In this document: piece after piece, positions 8,804 to 18,424 of the stretch
How positions within the stretch are numbered: the first letter of the stretch is position 1
How the letters are laid out: every line of letters begins with the position of its first letter
From: Pseudogymnoascus destructans
Lineage: Eukaryota; Ascomycota; Leotiomycetes; Thelebolales; Thelebolaceae
Direction of reading: 5' to 3'
Assembly: GCF_001641265.1 (NCBI RefSeq)
Contig: NW_020167544.1
Location: 1-64,000 of the forward strand
DNA: 64,000 bases
Translations under genes and position numbers: made by a program
Notes under the pieces: model-generated
The model's input: the letters and a program-made list of their open reading frames with translations, nothing else
What the model was told of the DNA's origin: nothing
The model's database searches: none

Positions 8804-10663
8804 ACGTACATGTATAGCGAAAGCGCCAAACAAGCGAAAGCGCCAAAATGATGCGGTGACCAAACCCCCCAACTAAATGTTAAATTCCTCAACAACAAAA
8901 CATGCCCCATAAAAACGATGAAAGCCAATTAGTGCTAGCTATCCAGGCTATGCAAAGCGACCCAAAGTTATGCCTTCGAGTTGCTGCTAGGATCTATTCT
9001 GTGGACCACCGCAAGCTAGGTCGTCATCTAGAAGGTGTACCTTCATGACGCGATATCCAAGCCAACTCACGGAAATTAACTAACCTAGAGGAGTCCGTCC
9101 TTGTTCAGTATATACTCGACCTAGCTGCCAAAGGGTTTCCTCCTCGGCTGTCTGTTGTTGAAGATATGGCAAGTCGACTACTTGTAACACGTGACGCGTC
9201 ACGCGTTGGGTCGCGTTGGGCTTCAAACTTTGTTAAGCGGCGTGTAGAGCTCCAGACACGCTTTCAGCGCAAATACGACTACCAGAGGGCTAAGTGCGAA
9301 GATCCAGAAGTTATTAATGGCTGGTTTGAGCTTGTGCGTAACACAATTGCGAAATATGGTATCGATGAAGCAGATATCTACAACTTTGATGAGACTGGGT
9401 TTATGATGGGCGTTATCTCAACTGCTATGGTTGTAACAAGCTCAGACGGGCGGGCAAAAGCAAAGAAGGTACAGCCTGGTAATCGGGAATGGGTTACAGT
9501 AATCCAAGGCGTTAGTTCTCAAGGTTGGGCAGTACCACCATTTATCATTGTTGCAGGCAAAAACCACCTTACATCTTGGTATGAGAATAGTGGATTTTCA
9601 AGCAATTGGGTGATTTCTGTTACTGAAAATGGCTGGACTACAAACGAGAGAGGCATGGATTGGATTCAGCACTTTGAGCAGCATACAAAGGCCCGGAGTG
9701 TTGGTGGTTATCGCTTGTTAGTCCTTGATGGTCATGAGAGCCACCACTCAGATGAGTTTGAGGAGTACTGCAAGGAACACAACATTATTACGCTTTGTAT
9801 GCCTGCTCACTCTTCTCATCTACTCCAGCCACTTGATGTTGGCTGTTTCGGCCCGTTAAAGCAGGCCTATGGTCGGCAAATTGAAGATATGATGCAGGCT
9901 CATATTTCTCATATTACAAAGGATGACTTCTTTCCTGCCTTCCACGCTGCATTTAACACTACAATGATGGAAAGTAACATTCGAGGCGGGTTCCGAGGGG
10001 CAGGGCTTCTTCCATTTGACCCTGAGAGAGTGATATCTACACTTGATCTTAAGTTAAGGACACCAACGCCTCCAAGCTCCCGCCCAGGTACTGCTCAACC
10101 TTGGGTTTCTCAGACACCAAACAACCCAATTGAAGCTATGTCACAGTCTACATTTATTAAAACTCGGATTTCACGCCATCAAAATAGCTCTCCAACCTCA
10201 ATCTATGCAGCTGTTGACCAGTTTACAAAGGGTGCATCGCAAATAATGCATCAATTAGCACTGCTAAAGGGAGAGAACCAAAACCTACGACAGGCAAATG
10301 AAGTACTAAGCAAGCGCCGGAGAGCTAGGAAAACACGACTACAGCAAGGAGGATCACTTAGTCAACAAGGGGCGCAAGAGCTACAGGATGAGAGGGATGT
10401 TGTGCAGCAGGTAGAGCAGGAAATAAGGGCAAGCCGTGGTCGGAAGCCAAGGGAAGAAACCCGTGCCCGTCGCTGTGGCAAGTGTGGTGAGACTGGGCAC
10501 AATGCGCGCACGTGTCAGATTGTAATAGACACCTCTGAGGAAGAGGACTCCGAGTAGTTTCAATTGATTTCTAATGTTGTGGTAGATTTATCGCAATGTT
10601 TGTCGTGAGGGTAGATAATTTTGGCGCTTTCGCTTGTTTGGCGCTTTCGCTATACATGTACGT
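8804..10663 (+). mobile_element. Fot1/pogo-like DNA transposon, copy 2 (1860 bp), inverted relative to copy 1
   Basis: Same length and terminal repeats as copy 1, flanked by TA at 8802-8803 and 10664-10665, so it is an independent insertion and not a duplication of flanking DNA. Only a handful of base differences from copy 1 are seen. Confidence 0.9.
8902..10557 (+). pseudogene. Fot1/pogo-like transposase with one early nonsense codon
   Basis: The frame equals that of 6998-8653 (551 codons) except for TGA at 9046-9048, codon 49, where copy 1 has CGA (Arg). Two further differences before it (Arg to Cys at codon 24, Arg to His at about codon 42) are also C-to-T or G-to-A transitions. Downstream of the stop an open frame with Met at 9166 still covers most of the CENP-B region, the whole DDE core and the zinc knuckle. 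A product from that Met would lack the first helix-turn-helix. The inverted repeat ends are intact, so it could still be mobilised by copy 1. Confidence 0.85.
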
Positions 10664-11019
10664 TATAATATTTATCAAACTATAGTAATAATTAATAGTA
10701 ACGTTAGTAGCTGCTATTAATGCTTAATTAAACTCATATCAAATATAAGTCATAACTAATTGACTACTCTATGATCGATTTTGATTGAATAATATGATAT
10801 CACTTGTAAATATAATATCACGTGTAAATATAATCACGTGTAATTATTTAACAGTGTGTAAATGGAACTATTATAGTTATACTATTTTTAACTTATACCT
10901 CAAAATGCATGTACAGTAACACTTAATAGTAACGTTATTAATATTCGATTGCACTTAAAGCTATTCCTAATAACATATCATGTGATGACATGTGGTGGCC
11001 CCCACTTATAATGTAAAAG
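10664..11019. other. AT-rich interior of the hAT-like element
   Basis: No coding frame. Several short repeats of TAATATCACGTGTAAATA type and a CATCATGTG/CATGTGATG-like inverted word near 10976-10996. Nothing assignable. Confidence 0.4.
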
Positions 11020-11308
11020 ACTGGACTGGACCGGACTGTTCTTAGGAAAGACCGAACGGTCTAGTCTTTTAAACAGTCCTCAATTTTCGCAAACAGTCCA
11101 CACTCTAAAAAAAGACTGGACTATTATCAGTCCAGTCTTTTAAAGGGACCTCAACTTTAGCAAACAGTCTACACTCTAAAAAAAAGACTAGAATGTTATC
11201 AGTCCGGTCTTTTTGTCTCACGGTCCAGTCCTAAAAAAAAAGACTGGACCGTAAAACAGTCCTCACTCAACATTAAAAGACCGGACCAGACCGGACCGTG
11301 GCCAGTCT
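11020..11308 (-). repeat. Right subterminal repeats of the hAT-like element
   Basis: Four or five imperfect repeats built from AAAAAGACTGGACC and CAGTCCTCA words, in both orientations, ending GGACCGTGGCCAGTCT. They mirror the left subterminal block. Confidence 0.75.
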
Positions 11309-14300
11309 ACTTTTGAGTCGAGGATTTCGTCCACTTCCCACTCCTCTTCGCCATTGACAATGACTGGAGGCTCTGGCTCCTGTTGCTGCCCTTCGATTGC
11401 ATCATTCGAGTCAAGTCTTAATAGATTGGCATGAAATACTGGATGAATCTTCATGCTGTTTGGAAGTTTGAGCCGATATGCAACTTGCCCAATTCGCTCT
11501 AGAATTTCAAAAGGTCCCACTTGCTTGTGGTCTAGCTTCTTTGATGGCCTCTGTGTCTTTATATTTCGAGTTGAAAGCCATACTCTGTCTCCCACTTGAT
11601 AGCGTGGTGCAGGTTTCCTTTTCTTGTTCGCGAAATGTTCCATTTTTGCTTGCGAGAGCGTGATTTCATCCTGCAGAAACTCCCAAACCTTTGCCATGGT
11701 CTGAGCTATGTTCTTGTGCTCTTGTTTGGCTTCGTGATATGCTTGCTGCTCTGTATCGAAGCTCATTCTTGGTTCATAGCCCTTGTTCGCAAAAAACGCA
11801 CTTGTCTTGGTTGCATCTGATGGCAAACTGTTGGCAGCAAACTCTGCCATGCACAAGTATGAAACCCAATTGTCTTGAAGATAGTTCACATGAGCTCGCA
11901 AGTAGCGTTCGAGCTCTGCATTGAATCGCTCAGTCTGTCCATCTGTTTCTGGGTGGAAGGCAGTTGAAAGTTTGGCCGAAATTTTCCAAATTTTGCAGAG
12001 CAAACTCCAGACTTCTGCAATGAACTGAGGACCTCTGTCTGATATTATCGAGTTTGGTAGACCATGGTGCTTCCATACATGTCGAAGTAAGAGCTGTGCT
12101 GTAGCTTCTGCAGTAGTCCCTTCTTGCCCAGCGAAACACGGAATGAAATGTCTTTCTTTCGTCAACCTGCATGCAACAACCAAGATAGCATTGTTCCCTT
12201 CACAGAGTGGTAATCCTGTCACGAAATCCATTGATATATCCATCCATGGTCGACTGTCAATAGGGATTGGTTGTAGAAGTCCATTGTAGGAATCTCGAGA
12301 TGGTTTCGATCTTCGACAGCTATGGCAGTTTTTGATATATCGAATTATTGTTTTGTCCATGTTTGGCCAGTAATAGTGCTGTTTCATGACTCGCAGCATC
12401 TTTCCAGCTCCTGGATGTCCCATAGAAGGTTGTTCATGAACTTCTCTCAACAAGTCCACCTGAATGGTTTCTGGCACCCAAACTCGATTTTGATATTCTA
12501 GCATGCCGTTTTTGAGTTCGAAATAAGCCAATGCAACCTCTTTGCTTGTTCGATCACCATTCTCAAGCTTCTGTAGTGTAGCCTAGCAGAATTTGTCTTC
12601 CAGTTGAGACTTTTGGATTTTCTCAAGAATTGTCATTTCTCTGATATGAGTTTCCACTGGAGCTAGCTGAGCTGTTTGGCCTTGTTCTTTGAGTTTCTGA
12701 ATGTCTGGATGTAGCCTCGAAGGTGGTAGCAACACCTGAAGCTGTTGCTTTTGTTGATCATCCTCATCATTGCCTTCTGGTCTGTCACCAGGCCTTCGAG
12801 TCAAAGCATCTGCTTTTCCATTTTGCTTCCCAGGCCTATAGATGATCTGGAAGTTGTATCGAGAGAGGAATTCAGCCCATTGAGCTTGTCTTCTTGTCAG
12901 CTTCTTGGTGGACATGAAGTATTCCAAGCTTTTGTGATCAGACAAGACTTGGACTGGAAAATCTGTCCCTTCAAGTTCTGGTCTCCATGCTTCGAAACAT
13001 CTGATGATTGCAAGCAATTCCTTGTCATATATCTCGTAATTGCATTCTGCAGGTGCTAGCTTTTTCGAGAAGTATGCCACTGGATGTAGAACCCCTTGAT
13101 CATCTTTTTGTGACAAGACCCCTGATGAGATGAAGTCTGAGGAATCTGCTTCGACATAGGCTGTCTTGTGTCTATCGAAATGCCTCAAGACAGGAGCTTC
13201 TGTGACTGTTTGTTTCAACAGCTCGAATGCAGTTTGGCATGCATGAGTCCATTCGAATATCTGATCCTTTCTGGTAAGGTTCACCAATGGCCTCATGATG
13301 CTGGAGTAATTTCGGATGAACCTTCGATAGAAATTGCAGAATCCAATAAAAGCTTACATATCCCTGAGCGATTTTGGAGTTTGCCATTCCAATATAGTAG
13401 AAACCTTTGCAGGGTCCATGCGAATGCCATTGACTCCCACGATGAGTCCTAGGAATTTGGTTTCTTGGACGAAAAACTCACATTTTGAGATATCTGCTTG
13501 CAGTCCAGCTTCTCGAAGCTTCTGTAGGACTTTCCTTATGTGCTCTGTATGCTCCGCTCGAGTAGCACTGTAGATAAGAATGTCATCCATGTATGCGGTG
13601 ACGAATTGGTTGAGGTAATCCATGAGGGTTTCATTCATGTACCTCTGGAATGTTGCTGGACCATTTGTGAGTCCGAAGGGCATGACCTTGTATTTGTAGG
13701 ATCCAAATCGAGTTCTAAATGTAGTGAGGTCTTCATCTTCTTCTGTCTGCATTCGAATTCGATTGAAGGCATGTCGAATGTCCAGTTTGGTGAGATATTT
13801 TGCTCCTATGACTTGGGCCAGCGTTTCATCAATGAGTGGTATGGGATATCGATCCTTTTTCGTTATGGCATTTAGCTTCCTGTAGTCAACACAGAATCGA
13901 AGACCACCACCTGGCTTTCTCACAAACATAATGGGTGAAGAGTATGGGGCTTTGCTTGCTTCAATGAACCCTTTTGGCAAGTGCTCGAAGACATATTCTT
14001 CGACCAAATCAAGTTCTTCCTTTGACATATTCCAGAGTGGTGCATATCCCAGCTTTGCATCACCTTCGAGTTCAATATGATGGTCTGAAGGTCGATGGGG
14101 AGGTAGCTTGTCTGCTGCCATTTTTGAAAAAACATCCAAAAATTCATGAAATTCCTTCGGAAGGATCAGTCGAGAGTCAATTTCTTCAGTTTTGGTCTTG
14201 TTCTTGTGCTCGATTATGTCCTTCATTGATATAGCAAAGACTTGAGCTCCTCTTTGCTTCATGAGCATTCGAAATGGTGCTGCGCCAATCATTGCTATGG

Positions 14301-14896
14301 TGCAAGGTTTTGGTTTTTCCACTTTCAGAGCAGGTTCCGGAGGAGGCATTTCTTTGGCTTTCTTCTTTGGCCTTTGTCTTTCACTTTTAGATATAGGCTC
14401 TGTTTCGAGGGCTCGATCTGGTATAGAATGGTTGCAATAATCTCCAGTGAAGAGGACTTGATCATTGATCATATCGAGAACAACTCCATGTTGCTTCATC
14501 CAAGCTTTCCCGAGAATGATGGAATGTTTTCCCAGCGAAGTGATGAATAATGGACATAGGCTTTCCACATGCTCTCCCACTTGTAGTCGAGGATATATAG
14601 CATGTGTGATAGCAGGGGCAGCCTCTCCATTGAATCCTTCAACTTGTTTTGGCTTCACAAGTTCGACTGGGGCTATCCCTTCGATTTCACATATTCTTTC
14701 TGCATCAACAGCATTAATGAAGTTTCCACCTGTGGCACCAGTATCGATCAATGCATGGACAATAGCTTTGTATTTTCCTATTCTACAAGTAGCTAAGAAA
14801 GGGGTGTCCGGATCAAAACTGGATCTCGAGGAAGAAGCTGCAATTCTGGCTGCACTGCCTCTAGTGATGACTTGTCTAGAGGCTATTCGTTTTCCG
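11309..14896 (-). pseudogene. Pol of gypsy A1: protease, reverse transcriptase, RNase H, integrase, start of chromodomain
   Basis: One reading frame with two nonsense codons, TAA at 13354-13356 and TAG at 12583-12585, each at a position where relatives keep Gln-like codons (CAA, CAG). Order: aspartic protease DTGATGG (about 14740), RT with YMDD at about 13582-13593, RNase H from about 13180 (VEADSSDF, SDHKSLEYF), integrase with H/C zinc finger (CHSCRRSK), catalytic D in DISMDFVTG and SDRGPQF and E in RFNAELERY, then a GPY-like module (KLDHKQVGPFEILERIG) and the chromodomain start EWEVDEILDSK. The hAT-like insertion cuts there; the tail lies at 6252-6398. The frame is minus one relative to gag. 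It should copy element RNA and integrate cDNA; now defective without suppression. Confidence 0.9.
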
Positions 14897-16199
14897 AATC
14901 GATGATAGACTCAGCTGTAGATACCTCATTCACTTGAGCTTTGAGCTTCTGGGGACAGTCTCGAGCTCGATGTCCATTTTGTCGGCATATAAAGCATTTC
15001 CCAAGTTTCATGAGCATTTCTTTTGCTGGATCTTGATGCCGTGGTCGATACAGCTTCTGCGTCTTGTTTTGCATGTTCGAATCTATTGTAGGTTGAGGGA
15101 TTGAAGTTTGAAGTGCCTGGCCCTGATTTTGAGTTTGGCCCATGTTGTTCGAAAATGACTTTGGGTTCCTTTTGTCTTCTTGTTCCTTGATCCACTGAAT
15201 GTTCTGGTCGATGAGCATGCATTTCTTTGCAAACTTGTGAAGTGTAGTAGCTCCAACTTCAGCCACTAAGGCTTTCTGCATCTGTTGGTTGACTTTGAAG
15301 CGCAAGTCATCCAGCAAAGTTTCTTCAGAGTAATCAAGCTCTGTCGTGAGCCTTTGGAACTCAGCCCAGAACACTGCAAAGGTGTTGTTTCTCTGATACA
15401 GCTTTCGATACTCAGTTTGAGCTGTGTGCCTTCGATCGGGATCACTGAAGACTTTTTCCAAAAGTTCGAGAATTTCTTCTGCTGTCTGCAATTTGTTTGT
15501 AGAGTTTGGTCGAAGCCTTGGATTGACATGTCAAACTGCCAGTCCTCCCAGTCGACTCTGAATGTAGCTGATTTGTAAAGTCTGTGTTGGAAAATGATCA
15601 ATGTTGGCTTCGGGCTTGAGGCGAATTTTCACAACCCAGTCTTCAAATGCTGGCTCTATCCCATCTGTGAGGATTGGAGGGTCTGGAATCCGAGCTGACA
15701 GTCGACTGTGAGAGTGGTGTCCTGGTTCATTCTTCAGAGCTTGTTGGGTTTGCTTTTCAAGATATTTCTGAATTGTTTGTTGCACTGTGATTTGTTGCTC
15801 GTTGCTCTGGATCAGTTCCTGTAACTGGAGAATGGCATCATCCTTTTCAGCCAGTATCGAATTTGAGTCCTCTGCTAGGACCAAATAGTCCCGAAGAATG
15901 TTCTTGTGCAAAGTCCATGCCATTTTCTGGTTGGCGACAGATAGTTTCTGGAATTCGTCAAAGGTTTCAACATTCCATTCAGCCTTTTCATGTCGATTTG
16001 CAAGTATAGATTCATGTCTCTCTTGAGCTGTTTTGCCCAGAGTATGAAGGAAGGTTTCGGATTTGAAATTAGGATCATGAAGTTCATTGGTTTGGTTTGC
16101 AGAGCTTGGAATTGATGCTCCTTCTGCCAGGGATTCCTGGTCTTGTTCTGGATCATTTCGAGCTGCCATTGCAGCTTTTTCTTCAGCAGTATAAGCCAT
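14883..16199 (-). pseudogene. Gag of gypsy A1 with one nonsense codon
   Basis: Two in-frame halves (16199-15534 and the part reaching 14883) are separated only by TGA at 15531-15533, in a region that a related element reads through (SRLGGKAS at about 50150). N-terminal part is acidic and helical; the middle matches the capsid-like retrotransposon gag domain (TAQTEYRKLYQRNNTFAVFW); the C-terminus has a zinc knuckle CFICRQNGHRARDC. About 438 codons. The stop (TAG, 14883-14885) is preceded by G GAA AAC GAA, a possible minus-one slippery site for pol expression. Confidence 0.88.
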
Positions 16200-16551
16200 A
16201 GCGAGTTGCTATTTCAATTTCGGTTTATATCGTCAAGTCAGACACATATTGCCAAAGGCCCTATTGTGCAGTTGTTGGCCGTAGGAGCCACTCCAGAGGA
16301 GCGCACTTCCCTCACAGTTATATCCTTGTCGAGGGAGCGTTGTAAAAGGTCTGACTTGCGAAGGTGGTGTGTGTGTGTCGAGCTGACTGTCGAAAGCCAA
16401 CTTTGAGGGGTTGCCTCGAGATCGTCCTGGAATCAACTTCCGGATAAGGTTTCTGGTTCTGGGATTTTCCAAGAGTGGATTTCGATTTCGATTTCAGAAG
16501 AGGGTTCAGCTCAAAGAGCAGGAAAAGAGGTATAAGAGAGATTGAGTTTTA

Positions 16552-16804
16552 TGTCACGGTTCACCAAGGCATAGGGCGCCAGTTGGGTATTATGAATTAA
16601 ACTCAATCTAGAGAAGAAAGGAAAGAGAAGAGGAGCACTCGAGCAGTGGCTCGATCTATATACAGCTATTGTGGAGTGAATTCTCTTTAGCGAGACCAGT
16701 TCTGAGAATTCACTCCACAACTGAAAACTTCGCTCCAACCCCGGAAAGCTCCCCACACCCCTGAACCCCCACTCGAGCTGCAAGGCGCACTTGATATCGT
16801 AACA
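16552..16804 (-). repeat. 5' LTR of gypsy A1 with adjacent self-complementary primer site
   Basis: Reads the same as the 3' LTR. A TATATAG box in the LTR is followed about 50 bp later by AGATTGAGTTT (minus strand, 16599-16609). Two bases inside the LTR end the element carries AAACTCAATCT (minus strand, 16539-16549), an exact 11-base complement. This is the Tf1-type self-priming layout, with the transcript 5' end predicted at the AGATT. Confidence 0.85.
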
Positions 16805-17103
16805 AGCTCCACCTCCCGGCGCCCCGTCTCGAGGCATCCCTCCAGGTCTGCGTGCAGCTTGGCCGACCGGTCGGCCGACTGGGCTGTACTAGGTAACGGG
16901 GCCTCCTCGTCGGAGGGCACGTCGGTGAGGTCTGGCTTGTCGTCGTTACCGCTCTCATCTCTAGGGGTCCTCCAACCCTCGCTGTCTGTCACCTGGCTGT
17001 CCATCCATAGCCCGGGCAGTTCGGGGTCAGCTCGCAGGGTTTGGGTAGCGTCCTGGTTTTGTGAGCGCGATCGAGTTGTAGCTCCTTCAAATGGGGCGTC
17101 CAT
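16805..17103 (-). pseudogene. Gag fragment (N-terminal part) of the older element hosting gypsy A1
   Basis: Starts MDAPFEGATTRSRSQNQDAT and runs acidic and Ser/Pro-rich to CLETGRREVEL at the A1 insertion point; the frame resumes at 5921. No zinc knuckle is seen. It follows an LTR (17163-17513) on the minus strand by 60 bp, the normal gag position. Confidence 0.6.
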
Positions 17104-17162
17104 TTCAGCTCCTCGTGCCAGCCTAGGTTACTGGGCTATCCTCTAGGTGGTAGAGTTTAGAA

Positions 17163-17513
17163 TGTTAGGGTCTGGTAGATAACGTGATAGTCCTAGGCTA
17201 TAGCAACCGCTCCTGTATTCAACAAGCTAAACTCTACCGCCTACTATAAGAGGGGGTAGCTACTCTATATAACTATTTTGGCTTAACCGCCCATGGGTCG
17301 GGCCCGACCTGCCGCCGACCTCCATGGCACCTAGTAAGAGGGTGGCCATTAAGTGCCTTAGGACTAAGGCACCTACGTCCCGTAGGCGCGTCGCCCCCTA
17401 CGCCCCACGTGGCCTCCTCGGTAAGCGCGTGGAGGCCTTGGCCTTTGAGGTCTCCATGACCCGTAGGCGCCCCGGCGCCGTGGCTTACCGACCTCCTTCC
17501 TACACCCGTGACA
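17163..17513 (-). repeat. 5' LTR of the older gypsy-type element (family D) with self-complementary primer site
   Basis: Minus strand begins TGTCACGGGTGTAGG and ends CCCTAACA; the same family is at 21984-22295. Just inside, 17149-17160 reads GGTAGAGTTTAG (plus), and its exact 12-base complement CTAAACTCTACC lies in the LTR at 17227-17238. This is again a Tf1-like self-priming arrangement. GC-rich tandem GTAGGCGC words fill the U3 end. Confidence 0.75.
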
Positions 17514-17631
17514 GTCGTGTATACCAGCCAGGGTCCCTACCAGGTGAGGATCTTGGATATAAGGGGTATAGGGTGTCGATTCTTAATCGTCATTGCATTT
17601 AGGCAACGATAATCCACACACAAATGCTTAG
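17514..17631. other. Short spacer, nothing recognised
   Basis: Unassigned sequence between LTR D and the truncated LTR B1. Confidence 0.4.
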
Positions 17632-18414
17632 TGTCATACTGACATTCGTTGCACTCAGTTTGCTATCAAACTCAAGAGCAAACTTAGAAATCTCCTTCTA
17701 ACCTACAAGTCACCATACATATCTTGGCTTATCACACCAACAACAAGAGCAATACTACTCAACGATTGCTGCAAACTCTTCTACTACATCTGTTTATGCT
17801 ACATACATCACAGCATATCATTTGGACACTCATGGAACAAGTTATTAAGAAAATCTCCTCCTTAAGGGGGTGGGCCAATACTACCACATGGCATATCTCT
17901 ACTAACTAGAGGCCTAGGAACATGAACGATAGCTCTAGAAGCTTCTACAACCCTCTATGATTCATTACACATCATCGCTCCTTAGTTACCCACAAGATCG
18001 GTTAAGTTATGACATAATTTGTCTACGGTTACGCTCGCGCTACATCCCACTGAGCCAAAAAGACTACAGTATTCCGGCTCGCCCGGAATACACGTAACAC
18101 TCTTGATATACCACATGTACTGTAATGGCGGCACCCGTTACAGTGGTACTCTGACCTTGGACCTCCTTTTACTTTCTATAGGCTAGGAACCCAAGAGATG
18201 GTTTTATGGGATTCTCTTACATTCACTACATGATTAGCAAGCTAGTTGTGGGTCGCGCTTGATTTCTAATACAGTTACCAAGCCTTGTTAGTCATGGAAA
18301 GTCTTGGAAAATGAGATAACTACACTCCTTTAGCATAAATAGGATTGCCCTTTCCTTAAGAAATGGCCAAGCAGACAATACAGTAAATGGACTAGCACAT
18401 ACTTCTACGTCTTA
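17632..18414 (+). repeat. LTR family B, truncated copy B1
   Basis: Begins TGTCATACTGACATTCG like the complete copies at 26216-27135, 33183-34119 and 51919-52850 but stops matching at about 18414, where hAT sequence begins. A 119-bp hairpin element is inserted at about 18025. Confidence 0.75.
18025..18143 (+). repeat. 119-bp double-hairpin element, copy 1
   Basis: Absent from the matching place in LTR copies B3 and B4, so it is an insertion. Contains TATTCCGG-CTCGC-CCGGAATA, and CTGTAATGG..CCGTTACAG as a second inverted repeat. Same length as the copy at 25886-26004. Minus strand carries TGGCTCAGTGG, a match to the tRNA box A consensus, but no box B is seen. Confidence 0.6.
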
Positions 18415-18424
18415 AGCAGTATTT

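Larger units (their letters stand above)
6399..11308. mobile_element. hAT-like non-autonomous element carrying two Fot1-like transposons
   Basis: Ends CTAGACTGGCC.. and ..GGCCAGTCT are inverted repeats and the 8-bp target duplication ACTTTTGA (6391-6398, 11309-11316) is exact. Removing the element restores the pol frame of gypsy A1. Eight-base duplications and dense subterminal repeats (GGACCGG-type words at 6399-6730 and 11020-11300) are hAT traits. No hAT transposase of its own is visible; the interior is AT-rich DNA with two TA-flanked Fot1-like insertions. Confidence 0.75.
5922..16804 (-). mobile_element. Ty3/Gypsy chromodomain LTR retrotransposon A1, full length but with nested insertions
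   Basis: TG..CA LTRs at 5922-6174 (3') and 16552-16804 (5') appear identical by eye and are flanked by the 5-bp duplication AGCTC. On the minus strand the order is LTR, primer site, gag, protease, RT, RNase H, integrase, chromodomain, G-rich polypurine tract (6175-6190 region), LTR. A 4.9-kb hAT-like element interrupts the chromodomain. Identical LTRs imply a recent insertion, yet gag and pol carry three nonsense codons. The 253-bp LTRs could be too short to be targeted by RIP; that explanation is inference. Confidence 0.9.

Noticed and set aside
6399..11308. CRISPR-like spacing of the GGACCGG repeats
   Set aside because: Units are about 71 bp, contiguous and diverged, without unique spacers, in a eukaryotic genome; they are transposon subterminal repeats.
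11478..16406. Many plus-strand ORFs opposite gypsy A1 gag/pol
   Set aside because: Shadows of the minus-strand coding sequence with no recognisable domains.
16511..16837. Minus-strand ORF reading through the gypsy LTR (also at 5659-6153 and 24322-24780)
   Set aside because: The shared peptide is just the translated LTR; it occurs wherever the LTR does.
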